Positions 20,381-30,004 of a DNA stretch of 64,000 nucleotides are shown here, one piece after another. The notes under the pieces were generated by a model. The model saw only the letters and a program-made list of their open reading frames with translations. It had not been told where the DNA came from and ran no database searches. The stretch is from Terriglobia bacterium. GTDB lineage: Bacteria; Acidobacteriota; Terriglobia; Terriglobales; SCQP01. Within the stretch, counting starts at the first letter, position 1. The number at the start of each line of letters is the position of its first letter. The translations under genes were made by a program, and so were the position numbers. The stretch spans positions 1 to 64,000 of the forward strand of contig JAJPKR010000056.1 of NCBI GenBank assembly GCA_021323595.1, in the 5' to 3' direction.

Positions 20381-22815
20381 GCCTCTCCTCCTTCGGCCGC
20401 GCGCCCGCGCGCGAGCACGAGCTGCAAGCGCTGGCGGTTGGCGCAGCGGCAGGCGAAGCGCGCGCCCTCCACCGTGGCGCCGGCGAGCGGGGCGCCCGCG
20501 GCGTCGAGCACTTGGCGGCAGCGCGTGGCCCCGTGCCATTCCCCGGCGGCGTCCAGCCGCCCGGCATCGCGAAAACGATAATGCACGCTCAGTCGGTCGC
20601 CGCCAAAAAGCAGGTTGCGCACCGCGTATTCGCGTCCGGGCAGGGCGACCGCGGCGGGAAAATTGGGCGCCAGCCACAGCCGGTCCGCGGCGTCGGCTTC
20701 GCGAAAGCCGGCGAGATTGCGCAGGATATGCGCGGGCAGCACTGCGCCCCAGCCGTAGCCCTCGCCGCCGGTCGCGCCGTGGATGCCCCACATCTCGCAG
20801 CTCACGCCCGGCCAGCCGAGATGGCGGCCGTCGGGCGCGGCCGCCTGGCGGCGATCCATCGAGGTGTAGATGCGGTCGGCGATGTCGTTTACCACGTCGG
20901 CGCGCAGCTCGTCTTCTTCGGCCCGCCACAGCGATTCCAAGTACGGCAGCACGAACGACGACCACTCGAGGTAATAGTGCGGATGGTCGCGGTACCAGCG
21001 CAGCAGCGGCTTCATCGCCGCGATCTGCGCCGGCCGCGCCACGCCGAGAAAGATCGGCGCGCATTGGCCGATCTCGCGCTGGCCGGGCGGCGGCACGATC
21101 GTGCGGCCGGCGCGCGTATCGAAGTCTTGGAACCAGTCGCGCCCGTTCCAAAGCTGCTGCGTGAACGCGGCGTAGCGGGCGGCCAGCCGCCGCCACGCCG
21201 GGCGGCCGCCGCCGTCGCCGGCGGGTTCGGCCCACTCCGCCAAAAGCCCGGCGGCGTGCGCCATGGCGGCCTGCAGTTCGACGATGCGGATGAACTCGAT
21301 GCCTTCGGCGCCGGTCGGCTGCTTGATTTGAAAGCGCGAGGAGGCATCCATGCCCGTCTCCCAACTGCACTTTCCGACGATGAAGCCGGCGGCGTCGGTG
21401 CGATGCGCCAGCGTCCAGCGGACGAAGGCGGCGAGATACGGGTACAGCGCCCGCTGCCAGGCGCGGCCGCCGCCCCGCCTTGCCATCGAGCCGATGCAGA
21501 AGAACGGATAGCACCAGGCGATCGAGGTGCCGCATTCGCTGCCGTCGGCGGCGACCATGTTCATGACGCCGCTCTCGCGCATGCAGGGCACGTTGGGCTC
21601 GATCGCATCTTCGAACTGCCCGAGCACCACCGCCTGCGCCGCCGCCGGGTCGGCGTGGCTGAGCGCCCACATGTCCAGCGAGGTCTCCGCGAGCACGTTG
21701 CGCGGCGCTTGAATTTGCATCGCATCCCAGGGATGGCGGTAGGCGCCGAGCGGGCGGCGCACCATCATGCGCAGCGTCTCGAAGTCATAGACCCAGCCGC
21801 GCCGCCAATGCGCCGGCCAATCGCCCTCGAGCCGCGGCGCGCGCGCCCAAAACCCGTCGTCCTCGGCGCGCTTGGCGGCCTCGGCGGCGGGCGCGGCGGG
21901 CGCGGCGGCGCGCCAGACGCGCGCGGTGGCGCGGCGATTCGCGCCGCGGCTGAGCCAAATCCAGGTCTCGGCGGCCGCTCCGGGAGCGAGCGCCAGCGGG
22001 TAGCGCAGCGCCGCGCGCATCGGCTGCGGGTCGTAGGAGGCCGCGGTGGCGGCGAGCGCGGCCGGAGCCGCCGCGGGTGCGGCGGGCGCCGCCAGCCAGG
22101 CGCGCAGCGCCGCGCCGTCGGCGCCCAGCCAATGCCCCGCGCTGGCGCGGTCGGCGCCGAGGCGGCAGTAGGTGCCGGCGGCGAACGAGCGGATCCACAC
22201 GGCGTCCCCGCCGCCGCCGGCCGCGGGATCGTGGCCGGCGCTCAAGCCGTCGCGTCCCCACCAATCGGCGGCGCCGTGCTGGAAGTCCGCGACGGCCAGC
22301 ACCTCCAGCGTCTTGGCGGAGCCGGCGCGGTTGCGCAGCCGCACTCGCGCCGCGAGCGTGTCTTCGCCGACTTGCAGGAACGTCGCCTGCGCGGCGCAAT
22401 CCCCGGCCGTGAAGGCATAGGTGAAGAGCAAATGGCTGTGGTGCGGCGCCGTCAGTTGGTCGGGGGCGAAGTCCTCGCTGTCGAAGAAGAGCCGGCCGTC
22501 GAGCACGAAGCCGAGCCGCAGCAAGGCCTGGTAAATCGCGTCGTGCTGAAAATCGAAATAGCCGCCCGGGCCGGCGGGATAGTAAAAGCCGAAGCCGATC
22601 GCCGGCGCCGAGCGCAGGTTGCCGCTGCGATGCAGGTCCCAGGTGTGAAAGGGATTGTCGAGATAGCCGAAGGGCGTGTACGCATCCTCGGGCCAGGCGC
22701 CGGCGGGCGCGGGCGTGGGCGCGAGCCGCCGCCGAATCGGCCGCGCGAGGGCCGGCAGCACCGCACCGGCCGCCAGGCGGCGGCCGAACTCGCGGCGATT
22801 GAAGATCCAAGACAC
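20377..22815 (-). CDS. Tat-type secreted six-hairpin glycosidase-like protein
   Basis: GTG start, MSWIFNRREFGRRLAAGAVL Tat-like leader; FIVGKCSWETGMDASSRF, LPYLESLWRAEEDELRADVVNDIADRIY; overlaps next gene by 4 bp. Confidence 0.75.
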   Translation of the reverse strand: MSWIFNRREFGRRLAAGAVLPALARPIRRRLAPTPAPAGAWPEDAYTPFGYLDNPFHTWDLHRSGNLRSAPAIGFGFYYPAGPGGYFDFQHDAIYQALLRLGFVLDGRLFFDSEDFAPDQLTAPHHSHLLFTYAFTAGDCAAQATFLQVGEDTLAARVRLRNRAGSAKTLEVLAVADFQHGAADWWGRDGLSAGHDPAAGGGGDAVWIRSFAAGTYCRLGADRASAGHWLGADGAALRAWLAAPAAPAAAPAALAATAASYDPQPMRAALRYPLALAPGAAAETWIWLSRGANRRATARVWRAAAPAAPAAEAAKRAEDDGFWARAPRLEGDWPAHWRRGWVYDFETLRMMVRRPLGAYRHPWDAMQIQAPRNVLAETSLDMWALSHADPAAAQAVVLGQFEDAIEPNVPCMRESGVMNMVAADGSECGTSIAWCYPFFCIGSMARRGGGRAWQRALYPYLAAFVRWTLAHRTDAAGFIVGKCSWETGMDASSRFQIKQPTGAEGIEFIRIVELQAAMAHAAGLLAEWAEPAGDGGGRPAWRRLAARYAAFTQQLWNGRDWFQDFDTRAGRTIVPPPGQREIGQCAPIFLGVARPAQIAAMKPLLRWYRDHPHYYLEWSSFVLPYLESLWRAEEDELRADVVNDIADRIYTSMDRRQAAAPDGRHLGWPGVSCEMWGIHGATGGEGYGWGAVLPAHILRNLAGFREADAADRLWLAPNFPAAVALPGREYAVRNLLFGGDRLSVHYRFRDAGRLDAAGEWHGATRCRQVLDAAGAPLAGATVEGARFACRCANRQRLQLVLARGRAAEGGEA

Positions 22816-22822
22816 GAGGAAG

Positions 22823-22863
22823 AAGCAACGTAGCCGCAGCCGCCCGTCCCTGTCAATGCCGCG
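22823..22863. repeat. 41-bp direct repeat, copy 1
   Basis: aagcaacgtagccgcagccgcccgtccctgtcaatgccgcg, identical to 23431-23471. Confidence 0.95.
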
Positions 22864-22947
22864 CGGGCAGGCTGGCCGCCGTGCGCGGCGCGAAGCCCGT
22901 TTGCGGCGCCAAGGGATTTGTGACTTGCGGTTGAGATAAGAGAAGCT

Positions 22948-23409
22948 CTAGTGCCCCGCACACTCTTGGTCGTCGACGCTGAGGACGCTATCGAATGTGA
23001 GAAAAACGCGCTCGACCGCCGCCCCCGGGCAGGCGGTCCTGACGATCGCCGAAGCGCGGCACAATTCGCTGCCATGGTGCGCCGCTTCGCGTGCGCGGTC
23101 GCCGTCGAATGCCGCCAGGCCTCCGTAGGTGCCGCAGTCGGCATGGCTCATCAGGATGACGCGGCCCGCCCGATGCAATTGGATCGCGAGCCGCACCTGT
23201 TCCATCACGAAGGCGCGGTCAAACTCGGTGCGAGGAGACGAAAGGGCTAGGCCGCCGCCGGCAACGATCACCATGTCGGGATGCACGAGGGCGTTCCGCC
23301 GCAAGAACTCGCTGGTAACGGGCCGAATGCGGGCATCGAAGCAGCAGACCGCAACCGCGTCTGCCGTGTACCGCTGCGCGCTGGACTCGAAATCGAAAAG
23401 TTTTCTCAT
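22948..23409 (-). CDS. Beta-carbonic-anhydrase-like protein
   Basis: MRKLFDFESSAQRYTADAVAVCCFDARIRPVTSEFL...ILMSHADCGTYGG; CxDxR and HxxC zinc-ligand motifs. Confidence 0.65.
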   Translation of the reverse strand: MRKLFDFESSAQRYTADAVAVCCFDARIRPVTSEFLRRNALVHPDMVIVAGGGLALSSPRTEFDRAFVMEQVRLAIQLHRAGRVILMSHADCGTYGGLAAFDGDRAREAAHHGSELCRASAIVRTACPGAAVERVFLTFDSVLSVDDQECAGH

Positions 23410-23430
23410 GGCCGTTTTCCGATGCGGAAA

Positions 23431-23471
23431 AAGCAACGTAGCCGCAGCCGCCCGTCCCTGTCAATGCCGCG
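23431..23471. repeat. 41-bp direct repeat, copy 2
   Basis: Identical to 22823-22863. Confidence 0.95.
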
Positions 23472-23514
23472 GGGGAAAAATGGCGGACGGGAGCGGCGCG
23501 GAGGCCGCGCGCGG

Positions 23515-25974
23515 CTACTCGGCGCGGAGGGCGGTGGCGGGATCGACGCGCGCGGCGCGCCGCGCCGGCAGGTAGCTGGCGAGCAGCGCCGTCAGGCCCA
23601 AGCACAGCGCCGCCGCCGCATACGCCGTGGGATCGGTCGCCTTCACGCCATACAACTGCGAGGCCATCAGCCGGGTCGCGGCCAAGGCCGCCGCCAAGCC
23701 GCAGGCCCCGCCGATCGCGGCCAGCAGCAATCCTTGGCCGAGCAGCATCCCCACCAGCGCGCGCGGCTCGGCGCCCAGCGCCATGCGGATGCCGATCTCG
23801 CGCCGCCGCTGCAGCACGGAATAGGCGAGCACGCCGTAGAGCCCGATCATGCCTAACAGCAGCGCCATCGCGCCGGCGATGGCCAGCATGGCCAGCGTGA
23901 ACGAAGTTCGCGCCAGCGAGCGCCGATAATAAACCTGGAGCGTGTCCACGCTCGCCAGCGGCAGGTTGGCGTCCAGCGACCACACCGCCCGCCGCACCTC
24001 GTGCAAGAACGCCTGCGAGCCGGCGCGCGGGGTGCGCAGAACGAACGCCACCGAGCGCTGCGCCAGCAGCGGCGTGCTCTCGAGCCGCGCGGTCAGCAGC
24101 GGCCAATAAGCGGCCGACGGCGCCTTCTGGTCCACGCCGTCGTAGCGCACATCGCCGGCGACGCCGACGATTTCGCGCCAGTCGTCGAGCGTGCCCACGC
24201 GAATGCGTTTGCCCAGCGCCTGCGCCGGCCCGCCCCAGTATTCGCGGGCGAAATTCGCCGAGATGATCGCGACTGGCGTCTCGCCGTAGAGTTCCTGCCA
24301 CGTGAAATCGCGGCCCGCCACGATGGGAATTCCCAAGGCATGAAAATAGCCCGGCGAGATGTAGTTGAAGCGGCGCAGCGGGGGAATCGCGCCCGCCGCG
24401 TACGTCTTGTCGGCGGCAAAGACCGGATCCTGGCTGTAGTTATTGGTCAGCGGCAGCTCGGTGCCCATCGCGGCCGATTCCACACCGGGAATCGTCTCGA
24501 GCTTGGCGAGGATGGCCTGCTCCTTGTGGATGACCGCGACGTCGTCATGGGTATCGGATTCGGGAATGAACACCCGGAAAGTCTGGACGTCTTTGGGCTG
24601 GGCGAATCCGAGCGGCACGTCGCTGAGCGCGCGAAAGGTGCGGATCATCAGCGCCGAAGCCGCCAGCAGCACGAAGGCCAGCCCGACTTGCACCGCGACC
24701 AGCGTATTGCGCAGGCGATGGCGCCTGCGGCTCTCGCTCGTGCCGCGGCCGCCCTCGCGCAGGCCGGTGCCGGTGCGGGCGCCGGAGTAGCGCAGCGCCG
24801 GCGCGGCGCCAAAAACGAAGCCGCAAAAGACCGCCGCCGCCAGGCAGAACCCCAGTACGGCGCCGTTCAAGCCGATTTCTTCCAGCCGCGGCAGTCCGCT
24901 CGGCGCCGCCGCCACCAGCGCGCGCAGCCCGAAATAGGCGATGCCCAACCCCAGCACGCCGCCCAGCAGCCCGATCACTAAGCTCTCCAGCCATAGCTCG
25001 GCGGCGATGCGGCTGCGGCTGGAGCCGAGCGCGGCGCGAATGGCCAATTCCTGCTGGCGTCCTTCGGCGCGCACCAGCAAGAGGTTGGCCACGTTGGCGC
25101 AGGCGACCAGCAGCACCAACCCCAAGCTGGCCATCAAAATCCACAGCAGTTGCCCGACGTTGCCCACCACGTCGCGCTGCAACGGCCGCAGGTTGGGGCC
25201 GATCTTGGCGTTCTCGAACAGCTCTTTGCTGAACCCGGGCGGCGCGGGAAAGCTGCGCAGCACGATCGGCCACATCTGCGCCACGTCGGCATTGGCCGCC
25301 GCCAGCGTCACGCCCGGACGCAGCCGCGCGAAGCCTTGATAGCTGAAGTTGCCCAAGTGCGCGCGGCTGCGATCGAATTGCAGCGGCAGGAAGAGCGCCG
25401 TGTCGCTCATGTCGAGAAAGCGGAAGCGGCGCGGCAGGATGCCGATGATCTGGCGGGGCTTGCCATCCACGATCAAGGTCCTGCCGAGCACGCCGGGGTC
25501 GCCGCCGAACTTGCGTTGCCAGTAGCCGTAGCTCAGCACGACGGTGCCCGGCGCCTGCGGCTGATCGTCTTGGCGGGTAAAGACGCGCCCGATCAGGGTC
25601 CGCGCGCCCAGGATCGGCAGCGCGCCGTCGGTGACGTCGAGGGCGGAAACCTGCTCCGGCGTTCCCTGCCCGGTCACGCTCACCGAATCGCCGGTGTAGA
25701 GCGCGAGGTCTTGGAAGCTGTGATTTTGCTCGCGGAAAACGAAATAATTCGACGGCGACATGTTGAGATCGACGATGCCGACCCCGGGCGCCGTCTGCCA
25801 CACTCCGACCAACTGCTCGGGATGCGGATACGGCAGCGGCTTCAAGACCACGTTTTCGACGACGCTGAACACCGCCGTGTTCGCGCCGATGCCGATGCCG
25901 AGCGTGAGCAGGGTGACAACCGTGAAGAGCGGCGCGCGCCCCAGCCGCCGCGCGATCAGGCGTAGTTCTTTCAT
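23515..25974 (-). CDS. ADOP-type ABC transporter permease (MacB/FtsX, acidobacterial family)
   Basis: MKELRLIARRLGRAPLFTVVTLLTLGIGIGANTAVFSVVENVVLKPLPYPHPEQLVGVWQTAP...; C-terminal EIGIRMALGAEPRALVGMLLGQG. Confidence 0.95.
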   Translation of the reverse strand: MKELRLIARRLGRAPLFTVVTLLTLGIGIGANTAVFSVVENVVLKPLPYPHPEQLVGVWQTAPGVGIVDLNMSPSNYFVFREQNHSFQDLALYTGDSVSVTGQGTPEQVSALDVTDGALPILGARTLIGRVFTRQDDQPQAPGTVVLSYGYWQRKFGGDPGVLGRTLIVDGKPRQIIGILPRRFRFLDMSDTALFLPLQFDRSRAHLGNFSYQGFARLRPGVTLAAANADVAQMWPIVLRSFPAPPGFSKELFENAKIGPNLRPLQRDVVGNVGQLLWILMASLGLVLLVACANVANLLLVRAEGRQQELAIRAALGSSRSRIAAELWLESLVIGLLGGVLGLGIAYFGLRALVAAAPSGLPRLEEIGLNGAVLGFCLAAAVFCGFVFGAAPALRYSGARTGTGLREGGRGTSESRRRHRLRNTLVAVQVGLAFVLLAASALMIRTFRALSDVPLGFAQPKDVQTFRVFIPESDTHDDVAVIHKEQAILAKLETIPGVESAAMGTELPLTNNYSQDPVFAADKTYAAGAIPPLRRFNYISPGYFHALGIPIVAGRDFTWQELYGETPVAIISANFAREYWGGPAQALGKRIRVGTLDDWREIVGVAGDVRYDGVDQKAPSAAYWPLLTARLESTPLLAQRSVAFVLRTPRAGSQAFLHEVRRAVWSLDANLPLASVDTLQVYYRRSLARTSFTLAMLAIAGAMALLLGMIGLYGVLAYSVLQRRREIGIRMALGAEPRALVGMLLGQGLLLAAIGGACGLAAALAATRLMASQLYGVKATDPTAYAAAALCLGLTALLASYLPARRAARVDPATALRAE

Positions 25975-26095
25975 ACCGGTCTCATCCCCCAGTGCAGGCG
26001 CTCAAGGGAGAGTACGACCGGACGCGCAATTTGTTCCGAATCGAATGGCGCATCGGGTTCCCGGCCAAGCTGGCGCGGCAACGGCACGGCGAATT

Positions 26096-26299
26096 TCAGT
26101 GCGGGTTCAGCAGGTAGAGCACCCAGCCGGCGAGGAAGGTGCCGGCGAGGAAATAGACGAAGCACATCACGCCGTAGCGAATCTGCTCGCGCAACTCTTC
26201 CCGCAGGGTAATGGCGAAGACGACGGAGGCGAAGAGCGAAAACAGGATCACTGCGGTGAAATGCGACAGCACGAGCGCCGCCGCCGCCGCGAGCGTCAC
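26096..26299 (-). CDS. Small two-TM membrane protein
   Basis: MTLAAAAALVLSHFTAVILFSLFASVVFAITLREELREQIRYGVMCFVYFLAGTFLAGWVLYLLNPH; overlaps upstream gene by 4 bp. Confidence 0.7.
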   Translation of the reverse strand: MTLAAAAALVLSHFTAVILFSLFASVVFAITLREELREQIRYGVMCFVYFLAGTFLAGWVLYLLNPH

Positions 26300-26727
26300 C
26301 GCTTCCTCCCGAGCGCGACATCGCGCACGTCGGCCGCCGCCAGAATATTCAGCAGGCCGGCGGAGATCATGAAGGCCGAGCCGTAATCGCCCATCGCCAG
26401 AAATTTATCGCCCAAGCCGCCCCCCGCGATGCGCGTGCCGAAATACAGCAGGCCGCTGCACAAATCCCCCACCCAACCCAGGATATCGAGCAGGTTGGCG
26501 GTGTTGAAGCCGAAGAGCGAGCCTTGCAGCGCCAAGCCCACGAAAAACATGCCGGCGACGCAGGCCAGCACCAGCCCGCCGCGAACCCATTTGCGCAGCA
26601 GAAAAAAGCCCAGGCCCGGCACCAGCCAGGACCCAACCACCAGCCAGTTGGCGCGGTTCTCCGTCGTCAGCGGCTCCGCTACGGGCGTTGCGGTGGGGGT
26701 TTCGGAGGTGGCCATGGCGCGGCTCAA
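26296..26727 (-). CDS. Multi-pass membrane protein (DUF6677-like)
   Basis: NWLVVGSWLVPGLGFFLLRKWVRGGLVLACVAGMFFVGLALQGS... Confidence 0.65.
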   Translation of the reverse strand: MSRAMATSETPTATPVAEPLTTENRANWLVVGSWLVPGLGFFLLRKWVRGGLVLACVAGMFFVGLALQGSLFGFNTANLLDILGWVGDLCSGLLYFGTRIAGGGLGDKFLAMGDYGSAFMISAGLLNILAAADVRDVALGRKR

Positions 26728-26877
26728 GGGTACGGCTCGCCTTCTAGTGTCGCATGGTCGCGAGGCGGCGGGCAGGGGCAGTTAGCCGGGGCGCCAAGCC
26801 CCCGCCGGGCGGCTCCGCGCGGCGGGCCGCGATGAACGTGCGCGCGGCTGCCGTGCTACCGCCGCCCCGCCGCGGCG

Positions 26878-28047
26878 TCAAATCCGCACGAATTCGTTCT
26901 GCACCGGCCCGGTGACCTCGGCCCTGCCCTCGCCCACGTACACGTTCACCTCCAAGCGAATGCCGAAGCTCTCGGTGTAAACGCCGGGTTCGATGGAAAA
27001 ACAGGTGTGCGGCAGAATCTCGCGCTCGTCGCGCGTCTCGTAGTTATCCATGTTGGCGCCGTTGGCATGCACGCTCTCGCCGATCGAGTGGCCGGTGCGG
27101 TGGACGAATTTGTCGCCCATGCCGGCGCTGGCGATGGTGCCCCGCGCCACTTGATCCACCTCCCAGCCGTGGATCGTTTGTCCGGCGGCGATGGCGCTCT
27201 GGACGAAGTCGATGGTCTGGTCGCGGGCGTCGCGCACCAGCGCGAAGGCGCGCCGCACCGCTTCCGGCGCGCGATCGGCGGCCAGCCCCATCCAGGTCAC
27301 GTCGTAATAGACGGCGCGCGGCGTGCGCGCCTTGGCCCACACGTCGAAGAGCACCAGATCGCCTTCCCCGATCGGCGCCGCCCGGCCCGGCCGCGGCTCG
27401 TAATGCGGATCGCCCGCGTGCGCGTTGGCGGCGACGATGGGCGGCTCGTTGACCAGCAAGCCGCCCTGCTCCAGGCGCTGCGTCAGAAAGTCCTGGATCT
27501 CGCTCTCGCTCGGCCGCTGCCCGAGGCTCAGGCGCCGGCGAATCTCGCGAAAGCCGGCCTGGATCGCCTCATCCACCACGGCGCCGGCGACGCGATGGCT
27601 CTCGAGCTGCGCCGCGGTCCAGACCGCCTCGAAGCGCGCCACCAGATCGGCCGAGCTCGCCACCTCCACGCCGAAGCTGCGCAGCAGCTCCACCGTGCCG
27701 GCATCCACCAGCGAAATCGTGGGCAGCATGTTGTCGGGGGAATATTGCATCGCCAGCCGCCGGCAGCCGGCCACGAGGTCGCGCACTCCCGCGCGGTTCT
27801 CTTCCCACGAAGAGTAAACGCGCTTGCCGCCGGGCAGGGTGTCGAGATGGCCGGCTTCGATGCGGTGCACGAGTTTGCGCGGCTCCCCCTGCGCGGGAAT
27901 CAAGTAGTACCAGCGGCGTGTCGCCAGCAGATCGGCGGGGAGGCCCAGCAGCCGGTAGGCGATGGCATCGCGATGGTGATGGTCGTAGAACAGCCAGGCG
28001 TCGAAGTTGCGCGCGCGCAGCTCGGCTTGTATGGCGGCCAGGTCCAT
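26878..28047 (-). CDS. M24-family metallopeptidase (Xaa-Pro aminopeptidase-like)
   Basis: VLFDVWAKARTPRAVYYDVTWMG, HRTGHSIGESVHANGANMDNYETRDEREILPHTCFSIEPGVY. Confidence 0.92.
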   Translation of the reverse strand: MDLAAIQAELRARNFDAWLFYDHHHRDAIAYRLLGLPADLLATRRWYYLIPAQGEPRKLVHRIEAGHLDTLPGGKRVYSSWEENRAGVRDLVAGCRRLAMQYSPDNMLPTISLVDAGTVELLRSFGVEVASSADLVARFEAVWTAAQLESHRVAGAVVDEAIQAGFREIRRRLSLGQRPSESEIQDFLTQRLEQGGLLVNEPPIVAANAHAGDPHYEPRPGRAAPIGEGDLVLFDVWAKARTPRAVYYDVTWMGLAADRAPEAVRRAFALVRDARDQTIDFVQSAIAAGQTIHGWEVDQVARGTIASAGMGDKFVHRTGHSIGESVHANGANMDNYETRDEREILPHTCFSIEPGVYTESFGIRLEVNVYVGEGRAEVTGPVQNEFVRI

Positions 28048-28340
28048 GCGGCCATTATGCACACGCGGCGCGCGCCGCCCGGCGGCGCAGGTCTGCCGCG
28101 GCGCCGCCGCCCGGCGGCGGTTGGCGGCGGCATGGCCGGGGCGCCCTGCCGCCATCGCCGCCCAGGCAACGCGGTGCCATACGGCTGCACGATCTATGCA
28201 GCTCATGGCGCATAATGAACCCGGACGCCGCCTGCCCTCGCTGCCTTCCTTGCAAGGCCGCGGGCGGCCGGCCGGCGGCCGCCCGGCGCCGCGGCCGCGA
28301 TCGGGCATGCGACGACCAAAACAAAAACGGCTCTGCGGCG

Positions 28341-29999
28341 ATGACCTCGACGCCACTTCATCCTAGCCGGCTCGCCACCGCCCCCGCCGCGCAGCTTTGG
28401 CTCGGCTGGCGCGAATGCCTGGAGCTGGGCGCGGTCGCGGGGCTGCTGCTGGCGCTGTGCTTCCCCGCCGTCGATTGGGACTGGCTGTGCTGGGTCGCGC
28501 TCGTGCCGCTGCTGCTGCTCTGCCTGCGCGCGGCTTCTTCGCGGCGCGCGCTGGCCGGCGGCTATTTGGCCGGCGTGATCTTTTTCGGCGCCACCTGCCC
28601 CTGGATTTATCACGCCGTCCACTACTACGGCGGCGTGCCCGCGCCGCTCGCGGCCTTCATCCTCGGCCTCTTCGTGCTGCTGATGGGCGCCTTCTTCGCC
28701 CTGTTCGGCTGGCTTGGCTTCCATCTCGCCCGCCGCGTGCCGGTGCCCTGGCTCACCTTGCCGGCCCTGTGGATGGCGATCGAATGGCTGCGCACCTATA
28801 TTCCCTTCGGCGGCTTTCCCTGGAACCTGATCGGCTACGCCGGCGTGGATCATGCCGGTTTCATGCTCTCGGCGACCGTCGGCGGCGTCTATGCCGCCGG
28901 GTTCTTGATCGCGCTCGAGAACGCCTTCTTGGCCTGGATCATCGCCGACCTGGCGCTCGCCCGCCGCACCCTCTACCGCACCGCGCTGCTCTGGCCGTTC
29001 ATCGTTTGGGCCGTCGTGGTCGGCTTCGCGTCGTTCCCCTACGACCCGCCGACGATGGTGCCGGCCAATTTGCGCGCGGTTCTGGTGCAGCCCAACGCCT
29101 CCGTGGACGCGGCCTGGACCGGCGCTTCCCTCCAAGCCTATTGGACCGAGCTGGCGCGCATCTCCCAGCCCGCGCCCGCGCCGGCAGCGGCGCCGCCGCT
29201 GATCCTCTGGCCGGAGGAGCCGGCGCCGCTCGACTACGCCGCCGAACCGGGCTTGCGGCAAGAGCTGGCGGACCTGGCGCGGGCGAGCGGCGGCGAGATC
29301 TTGATCGGCGAATCGACGCTGCTCGATCCCGCCGCCCCGCTCGGCGCGCAGCGCCCGGTCAACGCCGCCCAGTTGGTCTTGCCCGACGGCACACCCGGCG
29401 CGCGCTACGACAAGATTCACCTCGTGCCCTTCGGCGAATACGTGCCCCTGCCCTCCTGGATGCAGCGGCTCGGCGGCATTCGCAAGCTGCTCGTCCAAGC
29501 CGGCGACTTCGTTCCCGGTCACGAAGCCGTGCTCTTCCGCTATGGCGCCGCTCCGGCCGCCGCCGACGCGCGCTTCGCCGCGCTGATCTGCTACGAGTCG
29601 ATTTTTCCGCAGCTCGCCCGCCGCGAGGTCGCCCGCGGCGCGCAATGGCTGGTGAACTTATCCGACGACGGCTGGTACGGGCGCTCCTCCGCCCGCCCGC
29701 AAGGCTTGGAGATGGCCCGCATGCGCGCCATCGAAAACCGGCGCTGGCTGCTGCGCGACACCAACAACGGCATCACCGCGATCATCGACCCGTATGGCCG
29801 CGTCGTCGCCCGATTGCCGCTCGACCGCCGCGCCGTGCTGCGCGGCAATTTTGCGGCCCGCACCGGCACGACCTTTTATACGCGCCATGGCGACTGGCTG
29901 CCGCTCGCCGGTACAATATTCCTGATCGTGATTTGCGGCGCCGCCGGCGTCGCTCGCCGGCGGCGGCCGCGAGCCCCGGAGCCCGTCCGTTTCGTCTAA
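28341..29999 (+). CDS. lnt: Apolipoprotein N-acyltransferase
   Basis: YIPFGGFPWNLIGYAG, ILWPEEPAP, YDKIHLVPFGEYVPLPSWM, ALICYESIFPQLARREVARGAQWLVNLSDDGWYG, nitrilase-fold Lnt motifs with N-terminal TMs. Confidence 0.95.
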   Translation: MTSTPLHPSRLATAPAAQLWLGWRECLELGAVAGLLLALCFPAVDWDWLCWVALVPLLLLCLRAASSRRALAGGYLAGVIFFGATCPWIYHAVHYYGGVPAPLAAFILGLFVLLMGAFFALFGWLGFHLARRVPVPWLTLPALWMAIEWLRTYIPFGGFPWNLIGYAGVDHAGFMLSATVGGVYAAGFLIALENAFLAWIIADLALARRTLYRTALLWPFIVWAVVVGFASFPYDPPTMVPANLRAVLVQPNASVDAAWTGASLQAYWTELARISQPAPAPAAAPPLILWPEEPAPLDYAAEPGLRQELADLARASGGEILIGESTLLDPAAPLGAQRPVNAAQLVLPDGTPGARYDKIHLVPFGEYVPLPSWMQRLGGIRKLLVQAGDFVPGHEAVLFRYGAAPAAADARFAALICYESIFPQLARREVARGAQWLVNLSDDGWYGRSSARPQGLEMARMRAIENRRWLLRDTNNGITAIIDPYGRVVARLPLDRRAVLRGNFAARTGTTFYTRHGDWLPLAGTIFLIVICGAAGVARRRRPRAPEPVRFV

Positions 30000-30004
30000 T
30001 AGAT

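Noticed and set aside
17678-20581. 967-aa plus-strand ORF
   Set aside because: Antisense of the hairpin glycosidase gene; Arg/Ala/Gly-rich with no domain motifs.
20512-22833. 773-aa plus-strand ORF
   Set aside because: Antisense of the second glycosidase gene; no recognisable motifs.
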